DNA of 64,000 nucleotides from Leptospira biflexa serovar Patoc strain 'Patoc 1 (Paris)' (lineage in GTDB: Bacteria; Spirochaetota; Leptospiria; Leptospirales; Leptospiraceae): positions 3,535,678 to 3,599,677 of the forward strand of contig NC_010602.1 in NCBI RefSeq assembly GCF_000017685.1, in the 5' to 3' direction. The position numbers were made by a program, and so were the translations under genes. Each line of letters begins with the position of its first letter. Position 1 is the stretch's first letter. Positions 38,775 through 46,452 of the stretch are shown here, in pieces. The notes beneath the pieces were generated by a model, which did no database searches, had not been told where the DNA came from, and worked only from the letters and a program-made list of their open reading frames with translations.

Positions 38775-39225
38775 TTCTGATTTAATCGGATCCCTCGTCA
38801 CAAAAGCAAAAAACGCAGAACGAAAACGCACCAATCACAACTTTCACGAACCACAGGAAGTGTACCAAAGGTTTCTGAATGTTTTATCAAAAAATACTTA
38901 CATTTCACCTCACAGACATTTGTCGGATCCAAAACCGGAAACCTTTGTTGTGCTCGAAGGCGAAATCGGTTTTTTAATCTTTCAGGAAAATGGAGATCTC
39001 CAAGAATTCCATAAACTTTCTTCCAAGGGACCGAAACGTGGGATCGACCTGCAACCAGGTGTGTGGCATAGTTTGGTTTGTCTTACGGATACAGCCGTTT
39101 GTTTTGAAGGGAAATCAGGACCGTATGACCCAAACGTAGACAAAGAATTCCACCCCAAATTCCCGTTAGAGGGAGATCCGAAAGTAGTGGAAACCATCCA
39201 ACATTTTGAGTCACTCTTTGTATGA
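38752..39225 (+). CDS. WbuC-family cupin-fold protein
   Basis: Cupin metalloprotein of 157 aa from TTG 38752, with GGAAGG upstream. Pattern matches WbuC: TNHNFHEPQEVYQRFLNVL, TYISPHRHLSDPKPETFVVLEGEIGFLIF, a later GVWHSLVCL, and GPYDP. The His residues in PHRH and GVWH are likely metal ligands. WbuC-like genes often sit in polysaccharide loci; the function is not established. Stop and the next start overlap (ATGA). Confidence 0.78.
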   Translation: MQEIQIIDSDLIGSLVTKAKNAERKRTNHNFHEPQEVYQRFLNVLSKNTYISPHRHLSDPKPETFVVLEGEIGFLIFQENGDLQEFHKLSSKGPKRGIDLQPGVWHSLVCLTDTAVCFEGKSGPYDPNVDKEFHPKFPLEGDPKVVETIQHFESLFV

Positions 39226-40241
39226 TTCGAAACAGATATGAAATCTTTCGTCTCCATTTAATCCTTATATTGATGATCCCCTTTTCCTTTTTTTGTAAAT
39301 CTTTACCTTCTGTGGTTCCCGTGAAAGACCATACATTGGAGTCTATTGTTTCGGATGGGATTGTTCGTACCTTTCGGTACTACATTCCTAAGAATCGCTC
39401 TGAAACCAAACTTCCCGTTGTTTTCATTTTGCATGGCGGTGGCGGGAGTGGGGAAGGTATGATTTACCTTTCCAGAATGTCGGAGAAAGCGGAAGAATAT
39501 GGATTTATCGCGGTTTATCCAGATGGTTACGCGAACCGTTGGAATGATGGACGTAAGATCGCTCACTCTCTGACAGACAAACGAAACACCAAAGATGTAG
39601 AATTTTTTCGAGACATGGTTCGTTTCATTGATTTAAAAATTCCTGTTGATTATAGCCGTATCCATGCCGTTGGGATTTCCAACGGTGGATTTATGACACA
39701 ACGTTTGTTATGCGAAGCAGATGATTTATTTCGATCTGTTTATTCTGTTGCCGCTGTCACCTCGAAAGGTCTTGTCGAAATTTGTCCGAGTCCCAGAGCA
39801 AAATCCATTGGTTTTATCATGGGTACAGCAGACGATGTGATTCCCTATTCTGGTGGTACTGTTTCCATCCCAAAAGACATGAGTCCCAATGCCAGTCGGA
39901 TCCCCGCAGGTGAAGTTTTATCCTTTACTGATTCTCTGAAATTTTGGAGTTCCAATTTTACCTGCAAAGAGGAGTCGAAAGCAAAAAAAAGACATTTAAA
40001 CAAATTTTGGAAACGTGATATCGAATACACAAAATTCTCTGATTGTTCCACGGATGAAGTTGTGGAAGGGTATTTGATCCCGGGTGGAGGTCATATTTGG
40101 CCCAATGGATTTTTTTACCAAAATGAAAAACAGTACGGATATTTAAGTAAGGACTTGGATACACGAGAGATTGTGATACAATTTTTCCGAAGGACCGATT
40201 CTAAAGAAAAGTTGGTAGACAATGCATCATTCGGAAATTAG
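39222..40241 (+). CDS. PHB depolymerase/LpqC-type esterase, probable lipoprotein
   Basis: Alpha/beta hydrolase of 339 aa. N-terminal signal ends at FSFFC (Cys25). It carries the family features LPVVFILHGGGGSGEGM (oxyanion loop), AVYPDGYANRWNDGR and the nucleophile elbow GISNGGFMTQRLLCE. A late GGGHIWPNG likely supplies the catalytic His. Members hydrolyse polyhydroxyalkanoate or feruloyl esters; the actual substrate is unknown. The gene overlaps both the cupin gene (4 bp) and the next hydrolase (20 bp). Confidence 0.83.
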   Translation: MIRNRYEIFRLHLILILMIPFSFFCKSLPSVVPVKDHTLESIVSDGIVRTFRYYIPKNRSETKLPVVFILHGGGGSGEGMIYLSRMSEKAEEYGFIAVYPDGYANRWNDGRKIAHSLTDKRNTKDVEFFRDMVRFIDLKIPVDYSRIHAVGISNGGFMTQRLLCEADDLFRSVYSVAAVTSKGLVEICPSPRAKSIGFIMGTADDVIPYSGGTVSIPKDMSPNASRIPAGEVLSFTDSLKFWSSNFTCKEESKAKKRHLNKFWKRDIEYTKFSDCSTDEVVEGYLIPGGGHIWPNGFFYQNEKQYGYLSKDLDTREIVIQFFRRTDSKEKLVDNASFGN

Positions 40242-41100
40242 AAATTCATCCACCGTTTTTACCACACTGGAAACAGGTTCTGGTGACCCAGTTCTATTTT
40301 TACATGGGTTTCCCGATAACCACAAAACTTTTTCTCCCATCATGGAAACCATTGGGAAAAAAGGATTTCATTGCATTGCACCTGTTATGCGAGGATATGA
40401 ACCTTCCACCATTTCTCATGCAAACAAATTACATGTGGTAGATTTGGTTCAGGACTTGCTTGGTTGGATGGATGACAGGCGTTGGGACAAAGTTCACTTG
40501 GTGGGTCATAATTGGGGTGCGATCATTGCGTATGCCGCTGGTATGTATTATCCAAATCGAATCAAGTCCATCACAAGTTTGAGTGTTCCTCTTCTCAAAA
40601 CCTTCCAAGATTCATTTTTATGGGCTCCACTGCAAACCTTACATTCTTGGTATGTAGCACTTTTCCAAATTCCCTACATCGCTGAATTAACGATTCGCAC
40701 CAATCAGTTTGCTCTCGTTGATTTTTTATGGAAAGATTGGTCACCTGGATTCACTCCAAACCAAGACCATCTTGCTGAAATCAAAGCCAATTTCCAAAAC
40801 CCGGGAATCCTATCCTCAGCCCTTGCTTATTACCGGAATTTAAATGATCTTTTTACGGAATCAGGACGCGAAAGTATCGTTGGGATTTTTGATACCAATG
40901 TCACTGTCCCCACCCAAGTGCTTTACGGTTTGAACGATGGATGTTTTCATAAAAATTTGTTTGAACACTTACTCGATGAATCTGATTTCCCAAGGGGATT
41001 TCGTAAGATTGGATTTGATCACGCAGGGCATTTCCTCCACTGGGAAAAAAGGGACGAGGTCACCAAACTTGTCTTAGAGTGGTTGGAAAAAAATAAGTAG
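40222..41100 (+). CDS. Epoxide hydrolase-like alpha/beta hydrolase with Asn at the nucleophile position
   Basis: Protein of 292 aa with the epoxide hydrolase/dehalogenase layout: LFLHGFPDNHKTFSP (HGFP oxyanion motif), RGYEPST, the elbow VGHNWGAIIA, a helical cap region, and a C-terminal DHAGHFLHWEKRDEV with the His. Epoxide hydrolases have Asp in GHDWG; here codon AAT gives Asn97. The protein may be inactive, may deamidate, or may act differently. Cytoplasmic, with no signal peptide. ATG 40222 lies inside the preceding gene. Confidence 0.82.
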   Translation: MHHSEIRNSSTVFTTLETGSGDPVLFLHGFPDNHKTFSPIMETIGKKGFHCIAPVMRGYEPSTISHANKLHVVDLVQDLLGWMDDRRWDKVHLVGHNWGAIIAYAAGMYYPNRIKSITSLSVPLLKTFQDSFLWAPLQTLHSWYVALFQIPYIAELTIRTNQFALVDFLWKDWSPGFTPNQDHLAEIKANFQNPGILSSALAYYRNLNDLFTESGRESIVGIFDTNVTVPTQVLYGLNDGCFHKNLFEHLLDESDFPRGFRKIGFDHAGHFLHWEKRDEVTKLVLEWLEKNK

Positions 41101-41143
41101 TTTTTTGTTAAATCTATCGTCTCATCTTGAAAGGAGACTATTT

Positions 41144-41344
41144 ATGTTTCAAAATATGGGATTATACGATCGAATCATTCGTGTTGTTGTAGGACTTGTG
41201 TTAGGTGGATTGTATTTGGGTGGAGTAGTGGAAGGAACGACAGCAATCGTATTATTTGTGGTCGGACTTGTAATGATTGCTACTTCTGCCATCGGATTTT
41301 GTCCTGCCTACTTACCATTCAAAATATCCACAAAAGAGAAATAA
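41144..41344 (+). CDS. DUF2892-type small membrane protein
   Basis: Membrane protein of 66 aa, ATG 41144 with a strong AAAGGAG upstream. It opens MGLYDRIIRVVVGLVLGGLYLGG and has a second helix (AIVLFVVGLVMIATSAIGFCPAYLPF), the two-helix pattern of the YgaP-like inner-membrane DUF2892 family, including the GFCP-Y motif. Often found with rhodanese domains; here it is alone, followed by a strong terminator. Confidence 0.8.
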   Translation: MFQNMGLYDRIIRVVVGLVLGGLYLGGVVEGTTAIVLFVVGLVMIATSAIGFCPAYLPFKISTKEK

Positions 41345-41377
41345 AGGTGATGATTTCACTTTTGTAAAAACAGAACC

Positions 41378-41412
41378 ACAACTCACTCCAACAAAAGTGA
41401 GTTGTTTTGTTT
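41378..41412 (+). terminator. Strong rho-independent terminator
   Basis: ACAACTCACT (41378-41387) and AGTGAGTTGT (41396-41405) form a perfect 10-bp stem with an 8-nt loop, followed by TTTGTTT. It terminates the DUF2892 gene and may also serve the convergent methyltransferase. Confidence 0.85.
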
Positions 41413-42562
41413 ATCCTCTTTTTAGCCGAACGAGTACTTCATAATGATTGGTCCTCGGAAAAAAATCAAAAAGACTCATACTGTCCATTCGGTAGCCCAC
41501 CGCTTCTAATAAACGTAAATCCCGTTGTAATGTGCTTGGATTACAACTTGAATAGATCATGATTTTGGGTTTTAATTTGGTTGTGGAATCAATGATCCCT
41601 TTGGATAATCCAGAGCGTGGAGGATTGACAATCCAAATTGCGTATTGTTTGAGTTCTTTTGGAAGATAACCTTTGTACAAGTCCTTCGTCACGTATTGAT
41701 AGGAATTTGTTCCATTCCGTTTCGCATTTTCAATTGCATATTGGATACTATTGTCATGGGATTCGATTCCATACAGAGAAGTTATTTTCTCTCTGAGTGC
41801 AATTCCAATCGTACCACAACCACAAAATAATTCTAAAACTTTTGAGGATTCCGGAAGTAAGCTTTTCATTTTTTTTAACCATGTTTCTAAAAGGAACTGG
41901 TTGATTTGAAAAAACCCTTTTGCCGGTACTTTTAATTGAGTTCCAAGAACCTCTATTTCCGTTTCCTCTAAATCATATTGTACAATTTTTTCTTTGGAAA
42001 GCCTAAGTGAAATGGATCTCCCAAACTTTTGGTTATGATTTGTGTGATTCTTTTGGTGTTTAGTATTTTGGGTCAGGAAGGTTTTCGAATCTTCAACTAA
42101 TAGACGTTTATCGACATTTTTACAAAGTGTGGACGTCTTTGAAACGATCTGATGGGTATTTTTCTCAAAAAAACCGATTTCGTTTCCAACAACTTGCCAT
42201 TGGACATTATTCCGATAACCTTCCATTGGTCCAAAGATTACGTCTGTTTTGCCTTTCCACTTGGGAAACATGGATTCCAATAAATTGGTTTTGAGTTTCA
42301 ACTCTTCTTCATAGGGGAGATGACGATAACTGCAACCACCGCACTCCAAATACACAGGACAGTCCGACGGAATTCTGAATTTGGAAGGTTCCAAAACCGA
42401 TGTAACAACTCCAAACCATTCCTTCTTCCCTTGTTTGGTCAGAGTTATGTCTACCAATTCACCGGGAAGACCACCTTCAATGAACACTGCATGGCCATCA
42501 TGGTGAGCGAGGCAGTAGCCTCCATTGACCCATTTTTCTAATTTAATCTGCAACTTTTCCAT
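41411..42562 (-). CDS. TrmA/RlmD-family RNA uracil-C5 methyltransferase
   Basis: SAM-dependent methyltransferase of 383 aa that methylates U at C5 in rRNA or tRNA. An N-terminal TRAM-like region (KLEKWVNGGYCLAHHDGHAVFIEGGLPGELV) is followed by Cys residues of a [4Fe-4S] cluster (CPVYLECGGCSYRHL, and a later TLCKN). The SAM site is LELFCGCGTIGIAL, and the catalytic Cys is in IYSSCNPSTLQRDL. The substrate (23S U1939, U747 or tRNA U54) cannot be decided from sequence alone. Confidence 0.88.
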   Translation of the reverse strand: MEKLQIKLEKWVNGGYCLAHHDGHAVFIEGGLPGELVDITLTKQGKKEWFGVVTSVLEPSKFRIPSDCPVYLECGGCSYRHLPYEEELKLKTNLLESMFPKWKGKTDVIFGPMEGYRNNVQWQVVGNEIGFFEKNTHQIVSKTSTLCKNVDKRLLVEDSKTFLTQNTKHQKNHTNHNQKFGRSISLRLSKEKIVQYDLEETEIEVLGTQLKVPAKGFFQINQFLLETWLKKMKSLLPESSKVLELFCGCGTIGIALREKITSLYGIESHDNSIQYAIENAKRNGTNSYQYVTKDLYKGYLPKELKQYAIWIVNPPRSGLSKGIIDSTTKLKPKIMIYSSCNPSTLQRDLRLLEAVGYRMDSMSLFDFFPRTNHYEVLVRLKRG

Positions 42563-42590
42563 CCACTTAGACCATTCAATGAATATTCAA

Positions 42591-42618
42591 TTGACACTGC
42601 ACTCGCATTTAACATAAC
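42591..42618 (+). promoter_or_regulatory. Promoter of the tRNA-Ser/tadA cluster
   Basis: A consensus -35 TTGACA (42591-42596), then a 16-nt spacer and CATAAC (42613-42618) as -10. Transcription would begin around 42625, just before tRNA-Ser(TGA). No comparable promoter is evident before tadA, so one transcript may carry the whole cluster. Confidence 0.6.
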
Positions 42619-42632
42619 GGATAGGTACTCTT

Positions 42633-42716
<84 letters not shown>

Positions 42717-42723
42717 AGTCGCT

Positions 42724-42811
<88 letters not shown>

Positions 42812-42821
42812 TGTTACCGCC

Positions 42822-43253
42822 ATGAAATTCACCCGAATCAAAGACAAATTCGAAAAAATTAAGACCTACATCCTGACAGATGAAGCAGCTAAAATTTTTG
42901 CCGTACTTCCTTTGTTTTTTTCTTGGGTTCCCATTTTCACTTGGAAACGCCAATTTCCAGAATTTGTAACCATTTCTTTGTATTCTGCAATTAATACCTG
43001 TTTGTTTTTACTTGGATTAGTTCTCGCGCAGATACTTTCCTTTTTACCGTTTCTGGGTCTTTATTTAGCCGCCACCATCCACCTCCTTTCCATCTTACTT
43101 TATCTAGGAATTGGGGGATTTTTGATTTACTCCATCCGCTTGCAAAAAACCATAGTGATACCCGTTCTTTTGGACTGGGTAAAAATGCTCCAAGCATTCA
43201 TTGCGCCCATAGCTCAACTGGATAGAGTATCTGACTACGGATCAGAAGGTTAG
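42822..43253 (+). CDS. Membrane protein whose reading frame ends inside tRNA-Arg(ACG)
   Basis: Frame of 143 codons from ATG 42822, 11 nt after tRNA-Ser(GCT). Residues 20-110 have two or three membrane helices (IFAVLPLFFSWVPIF; TISLYSAINTCLFLLGLVLAQILSF; LLSILLYLGIGGFLIYSI). The charged N-terminus is KFTRIKDKFEKIK. The final 17 residues (APIAQLDRVSDYGSEG) are the translation of the tRNA-Arg gene up to a TAG in its variable loop. No earlier stop occurs in frame. No Shine-Dalgarno is visible. It vaguely resembles DUF4870-type membrane proteins, with no firm family. Confidence 0.55.
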   Translation: MKFTRIKDKFEKIKTYILTDEAAKIFAVLPLFFSWVPIFTWKRQFPEFVTISLYSAINTCLFLLGLVLAQILSFLPFLGLYLAATIHLLSILLYLGIGGFLIYSIRLQKTIVIPVLLDWVKMLQAFIAPIAQLDRVSDYGSEG

Positions 43254-43276
43254 AGGTTCAAATCCTCTTGGGCGCG
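43203..43276 (+). tRNA. tRNA-Arg (anticodon ACG)
   Basis: Acceptor GCGCCCA/TGGGCGC, anticodon stem TCTGA/TCAGA with loop CTACGGA reading ACG, and T arm AGAGGTTCAAATCCTCT. A34 of this tRNA is the standard substrate for editing to inosine by TadA, whose gene begins 2 nt downstream. CCA is not encoded. The upstream membrane ORF runs through its first 51 nt. Confidence 0.95.
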
Positions 43277-43277
43277 C

Positions 43278-43718
43278 GTGGATTTCTATGAATCGTTTCT
43301 AAAACGATATTCGATAGAAGTTTCCAAGTACAAAAACGAAATTCCCTCTTATTCTGAAATCATCACAAAGGATGGAAACTTAGTTTCCTCTTCTTTTAAT
43401 TCCGTCGAACAGACATTAAATCCGACTAAACATAGCGAAATTTTAGCAATTGAGAAGGCATTGTCTCATGTGGATGGTAGATACCTTTCAGAACATATCC
43501 TCATCACTGCTCTTGAGCCATGTATTCTTTGTGCGGGTGCCGTTGTGCGGGTGAAACTTCCAGAAGTGGTCTATTTTCTACCGGCAAAGCCGGGAGAAGG
43601 TATTTCCTCTTACACAACCGAATCAATTTATCTGCTGAATCATTTTCCAAAATGCACTCTCATTCCAGAGTCGCGCATAAAATTTGAATTTCTGAGTTTT
43701 TTCAAAGAGAAAAGGTAG
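43278..43718 (+). CDS. tadA: tRNA-specific adenosine deaminase-like protein
   Basis: Zinc deaminase of 146 aa of the cytidine/deoxycytidylate deaminase fold, expected to convert A34 to inosine in tRNA-Arg(ACG). The zinc site is KHSEILAIEKAL (His-Ser-Glu in place of the usual His-Ala-Glu) and EPCILCAGAVV (P-C-x2-C). GTG 43278 is the only start that gives a complete domain; it lies 2 nt after the tRNA discriminator base, so any ribosome-binding sequence is inside the tRNA. It also precedes tRNA-Ser(GGA) and dnaX-ybaB-recR, an order close to that of Bacillus subtilis (tadA, scr, dnaX, yaaK, recR). Confidence 0.85.
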   Translation: MDFYESFLKRYSIEVSKYKNEIPSYSEIITKDGNLVSSSFNSVEQTLNPTKHSEILAIEKALSHVDGRYLSEHILITALEPCILCAGAVVRVKLPEVVYFLPAKPGEGISSYTTESIYLLNHFPKCTLIPESRIKFEFLSFFKEKR

Positions 43719-43763
43719 AATTCTAAAGACCGTTTCTTTTTATGGAAGCCAGTAGAAATCACT

Positions 43764-43847
<84 letters not shown>

Positions 43848-43981
43848 CCACTTTTTCCTTCCTTTCCACTCTAAAATACTCCTTCCTTTCAAAATAATTT
43901 CATTGCCTCTAAGTTAGGAAATTTCATACTCAAAGGGAAACTGAAAGATTCGAAGCATTCAGTAAGTTGAATACGGACCAA

Positions 43982-45460
43982 ATGAGCGAAAACCACCAAG
44001 TACTCTTTCGAAAATACCGACCACAATTCTTTCGCGATGTAATTTACCAAGACCTCGCAGTCGGATCCTTACAAAACGCATTTAAATCAAAAAAAATAGG
44101 GCATGCCTATATCTTCATTGGACCACGTGGTGTGGGAAAAACAACTATCGCAAGAATTTTAGCCAAACGACTCAACTGTGAAAGGCCTGATGGAGTAGAA
44201 CCTTGCAACGAATGTACTTCTTGTTTGGAAATCACAAAAGGAAATTCTAATGATGTCTTTGAAATTGATGCCGCTTCCAACAGTGGTGTGGATAACATTC
44301 GAGAACTAAGAGAAAATGTGAAATTCAATGCAATGGGTGGTAAGTACCGCGTTTATATTTTAGATGAAGTGCATATGTTAAGTGGAGCTGCTTTTAATGC
44401 GCTTTTAAAAACATTGGAAGAACCTCCAGCCCATGTAGTTTTTATTTTAGCAACCACCGAGTATCACAAAATTCCAGAGACCATCTTATCCCGATGCCAA
44501 GACTTCCATTTTCGCAAAGTTCCCGTGACAGTTTTACAAAACTACATAGAAACTCTTTGCACAAAGGAAGGCCTAAAATACGATTCCGAAGGTTTATTTT
44601 GGATCGCAAAAAAAGGTGATGGTTCTGTACGAGATACCTTATCGTTCATGGAACAAGCTGTCATTTTTACAGATGGAAACTTAACTGGCGTTAAACTTCG
44701 TAAAATGATTGGGTATCATGGGATCGATACCTTTACTGATTTTCTAAACCAATTGATTGATACCTCTCAAAGTGCCCAAATTTTTGAAACTTTAGAAAAT
44801 TTATTCCAAGCGGGTATCGATTTAAGTAAGTTCATTTGGGATTTTATTGAATTTTTAAACTCTTTATTGTTAATCAAAGACAATCTCGCTGACCGTGAAT
44901 CCATCAATATTCCCCATGAAGACTTACAGAAACTCAAACAAAACTACCGGGAACTTGATCGGGAGATATTGGTTTTACTCGCAGAAAGAATTTTTTCCAT
45001 TCACGAAAAATTAAATCTGATGAAACTACGTAGTTCTTACGAGATGAAAGTGTATTTGGAAATCCAATTTCGAAAACTGATTTTGGATCGCGAAAAACCT
45101 AGTGTATCTGGATTACTCGCTAAAATTTCAGAACTTACTAAACTTGTGCAAGGTGATCTGAGTAACATTCCAGAGTCAGTAGAGCCGGTTAAAAAAATAT
45201 CTACTCCTCCACCAACTCAATCCGCCACACAAAAAAAAGAACCAACTACCACAGCACAGAAGGAAAACGATCAAATCGATTCCAATCACACTAAACAAAA
45301 TGAAAATATGGATTCAAATCCATTACCATCCAAATCAGAATCACAATCCATAAACAAACCAATATCCACACCTCCGTCATCTCCAGAAGATATGGAAAAA
45401 CTATTAAAGGAAAAATTTTCCGGTATGGAAGTGGATCCTAACCAATTTAAAAATTTATAA
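43982..45460 (+). CDS. dnaX: DNA polymerase III subunit gamma/tau
   Basis: Clamp-loader ATPase of 492 aa from ATG 43982 (a TTG at 43967 is possible). Walker [10 protein letters not shown] is at 47-55, the zinc module has CNECTSC, Walker B is ILDEVHMLS, and the sensor region is [18 protein letters not shown]. The C-terminal 90 residues are low-complexity Pro/Ser/Thr/Lys, so the tau-specific polymerase-binding domains of E. coli are largely missing. An A8 run at 45231-45238 within this tail is a potential slippage site. It forms the conserved dnaX-ybaB-recR unit. Confidence 0.95.
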   Translation: MSENHQVLFRKYRPQFFRDVIYQDLAVGSLQNAFKSKKIGHAYIFIGPRGVGKTTIARILAKRLNCERPDGVEPCNECTSCLEITKGNSNDVFEIDAASNSGVDNIRELRENVKFNAMGGKYRVYILDEVHMLSGAAFNALLKTLEEPPAHVVFILATTEYHKIPETILSRCQDFHFRKVPVTVLQNYIETLCTKEGLKYDSEGLFWIAKKGDGSVRDTLSFMEQAVIFTDGNLTGVKLRKMIGYHGIDTFTDFLNQLIDTSQSAQIFETLENLFQAGIDLSKFIWDFIEFLNSLLLIKDNLADRESINIPHEDLQKLKQNYRELDREILVLLAERIFSIHEKLNLMKLRSSYEMKVYLEIQFRKLILDREKPSVSGLLAKISELTKLVQGDLSNIPESVEPVKKISTPPPTQSATQKKEPTTTAQKENDQIDSNHTKQNENMDSNPLPSKSESQSINKPISTPPSSPEDMEKLLKEKFSGMEVDPNQFKNL

Positions 45461-45474
45461 GTCCAAAGGTAAGT

Positions 45475-45846
45475 ATGGGAATTTTTGATCAAATGAAACA
45501 AATGCGGGAAGCTTTTTCGCAACTGGGTAACATCAAAGAAAAACAGGAAGAATTACAAAAACGATTGGCTCAAATCCGAGTCACTGCTTCCGCGGGGGCA
45601 GGTATGGTGGAGGTGACAGCAACTGCTGATGGAACCCTTACCAACTTAAATATTAACCCTATCATGTTCAATGCTGATGATAAAAAGATGTTAGAAGACC
45701 TGATCTTGTCCGCCACTAACGAAGTGCAGCGAAAAGCAAAAGAAACGATGGCGCATGAAATGAAAAATGTTTTAGGTTTCAATCCAAGTGATTTTGAAGG
45801 AGTCTTCAACCAATTTCAAAAGGATGGAGGGTTCCCACCTGTCTGA
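45475..45846 (+). CDS. YbaB/EbfC family nucleoid-associated protein
   Basis: DNA-binding protein of 123 aa encoded between dnaX and recR as in most bacteria. [31 protein letters not shown] is the N-terminal helix. The conserved [22 protein letters not shown] and the C-terminal helix follow. It forms tweezer-like dimers that bind DNA. ATG 45475 follows AAAGGTAAG. It overlaps recR. Confidence 0.92.
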   Translation: MGIFDQMKQMREAFSQLGNIKEKQEELQKRLAQIRVTASAGAGMVEVTATADGTLTNLNINPIMFNADDKKMLEDLILSATNEVQRKAKETMAHEMKNVLGFNPSDFEGVFNQFQKDGGFPPV

Positions 45847-46432
45847 TCCTCAATTCCAAAAACTCATCCAAGCTTTTTCGAGCCTACCTGGAATCGGAAA
45901 AAAAAGTGCAACTCGAATTGGATTTCATATCTTACGTATGGATCCATCTACCTTCCAATCTTGGATCAATCATATCGAAGAAGCAAAAACCAAACTTCGA
46001 TTTTGTGATGACTGTGGTGGATTAACAGAAGATTCGATTTGTTCGATTTGTTTGTCAGACAGGCGAGATAATGGAATTTTATGTGTCGTGGAACAACCAG
46101 AAGATATTTTCTTTATAGAAAACACAAAGGAATACTCCGGTAAATACCATGTTCTAAATGGTGCTATCTCACCATTGGATGGAATTGGACCAGAACAATT
46201 ACGTATCAAACAATTGATGCAACGTTTGGATATAGGAAATATCAAAGAAGTATTAATTGCTACAAATCCTACTCTTGAAGGGGACGCAACTGCATCTTAT
46301 CTATCGACAGTCATTAAACCAATGGAAATTAAAATCACAAGGATAGCTCACGGGATTACTATTGGTGGAACGTTGGAATATTCCGACCAATACACTTTAG
46401 GTAAGGCAATTAAATCGAGACTGACGTTGTAA
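45824..46432 (+). CDS. recR: Recombination protein RecR
   Basis: RecFOR-pathway protein of about 202 aa that assists RecA loading at gaps. Helix-hairpin-helix ([20 protein letters not shown]), the four-Cys zinc finger ([18 protein letters not shown]) and the Toprim domain ([26 protein letters not shown]) are intact. The start is ambiguous: ATG 45824 has AAAAGG only 1 nt away, whereas CTG 45839 has GGAGGG at an ideal distance. Both overlap ybaB. Confidence 0.94.
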   Translation: MEGSHLSDPQFQKLIQAFSSLPGIGKKSATRIGFHILRMDPSTFQSWINHIEEAKTKLRFCDDCGGLTEDSICSICLSDRRDNGILCVVEQPEDIFFIENTKEYSGKYHVLNGAISPLDGIGPEQLRIKQLMQRLDIGNIKEVLIATNPTLEGDATASYLSTVIKPMEIKITRIAHGITIGGTLEYSDQYTLGKAIKSRLTL

Positions 46433-46452
46433 GGAATTTGATAAAATACATT

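Noticed and set aside
43850..43981. Possible SRP (scr) RNA between tadA and dnaX, as in Bacillus
   Set aside because: The gap is only about 130 nt, T-rich, and lacks the conserved GGAA-tetraloop and asymmetric-loop core of SRP RNA.
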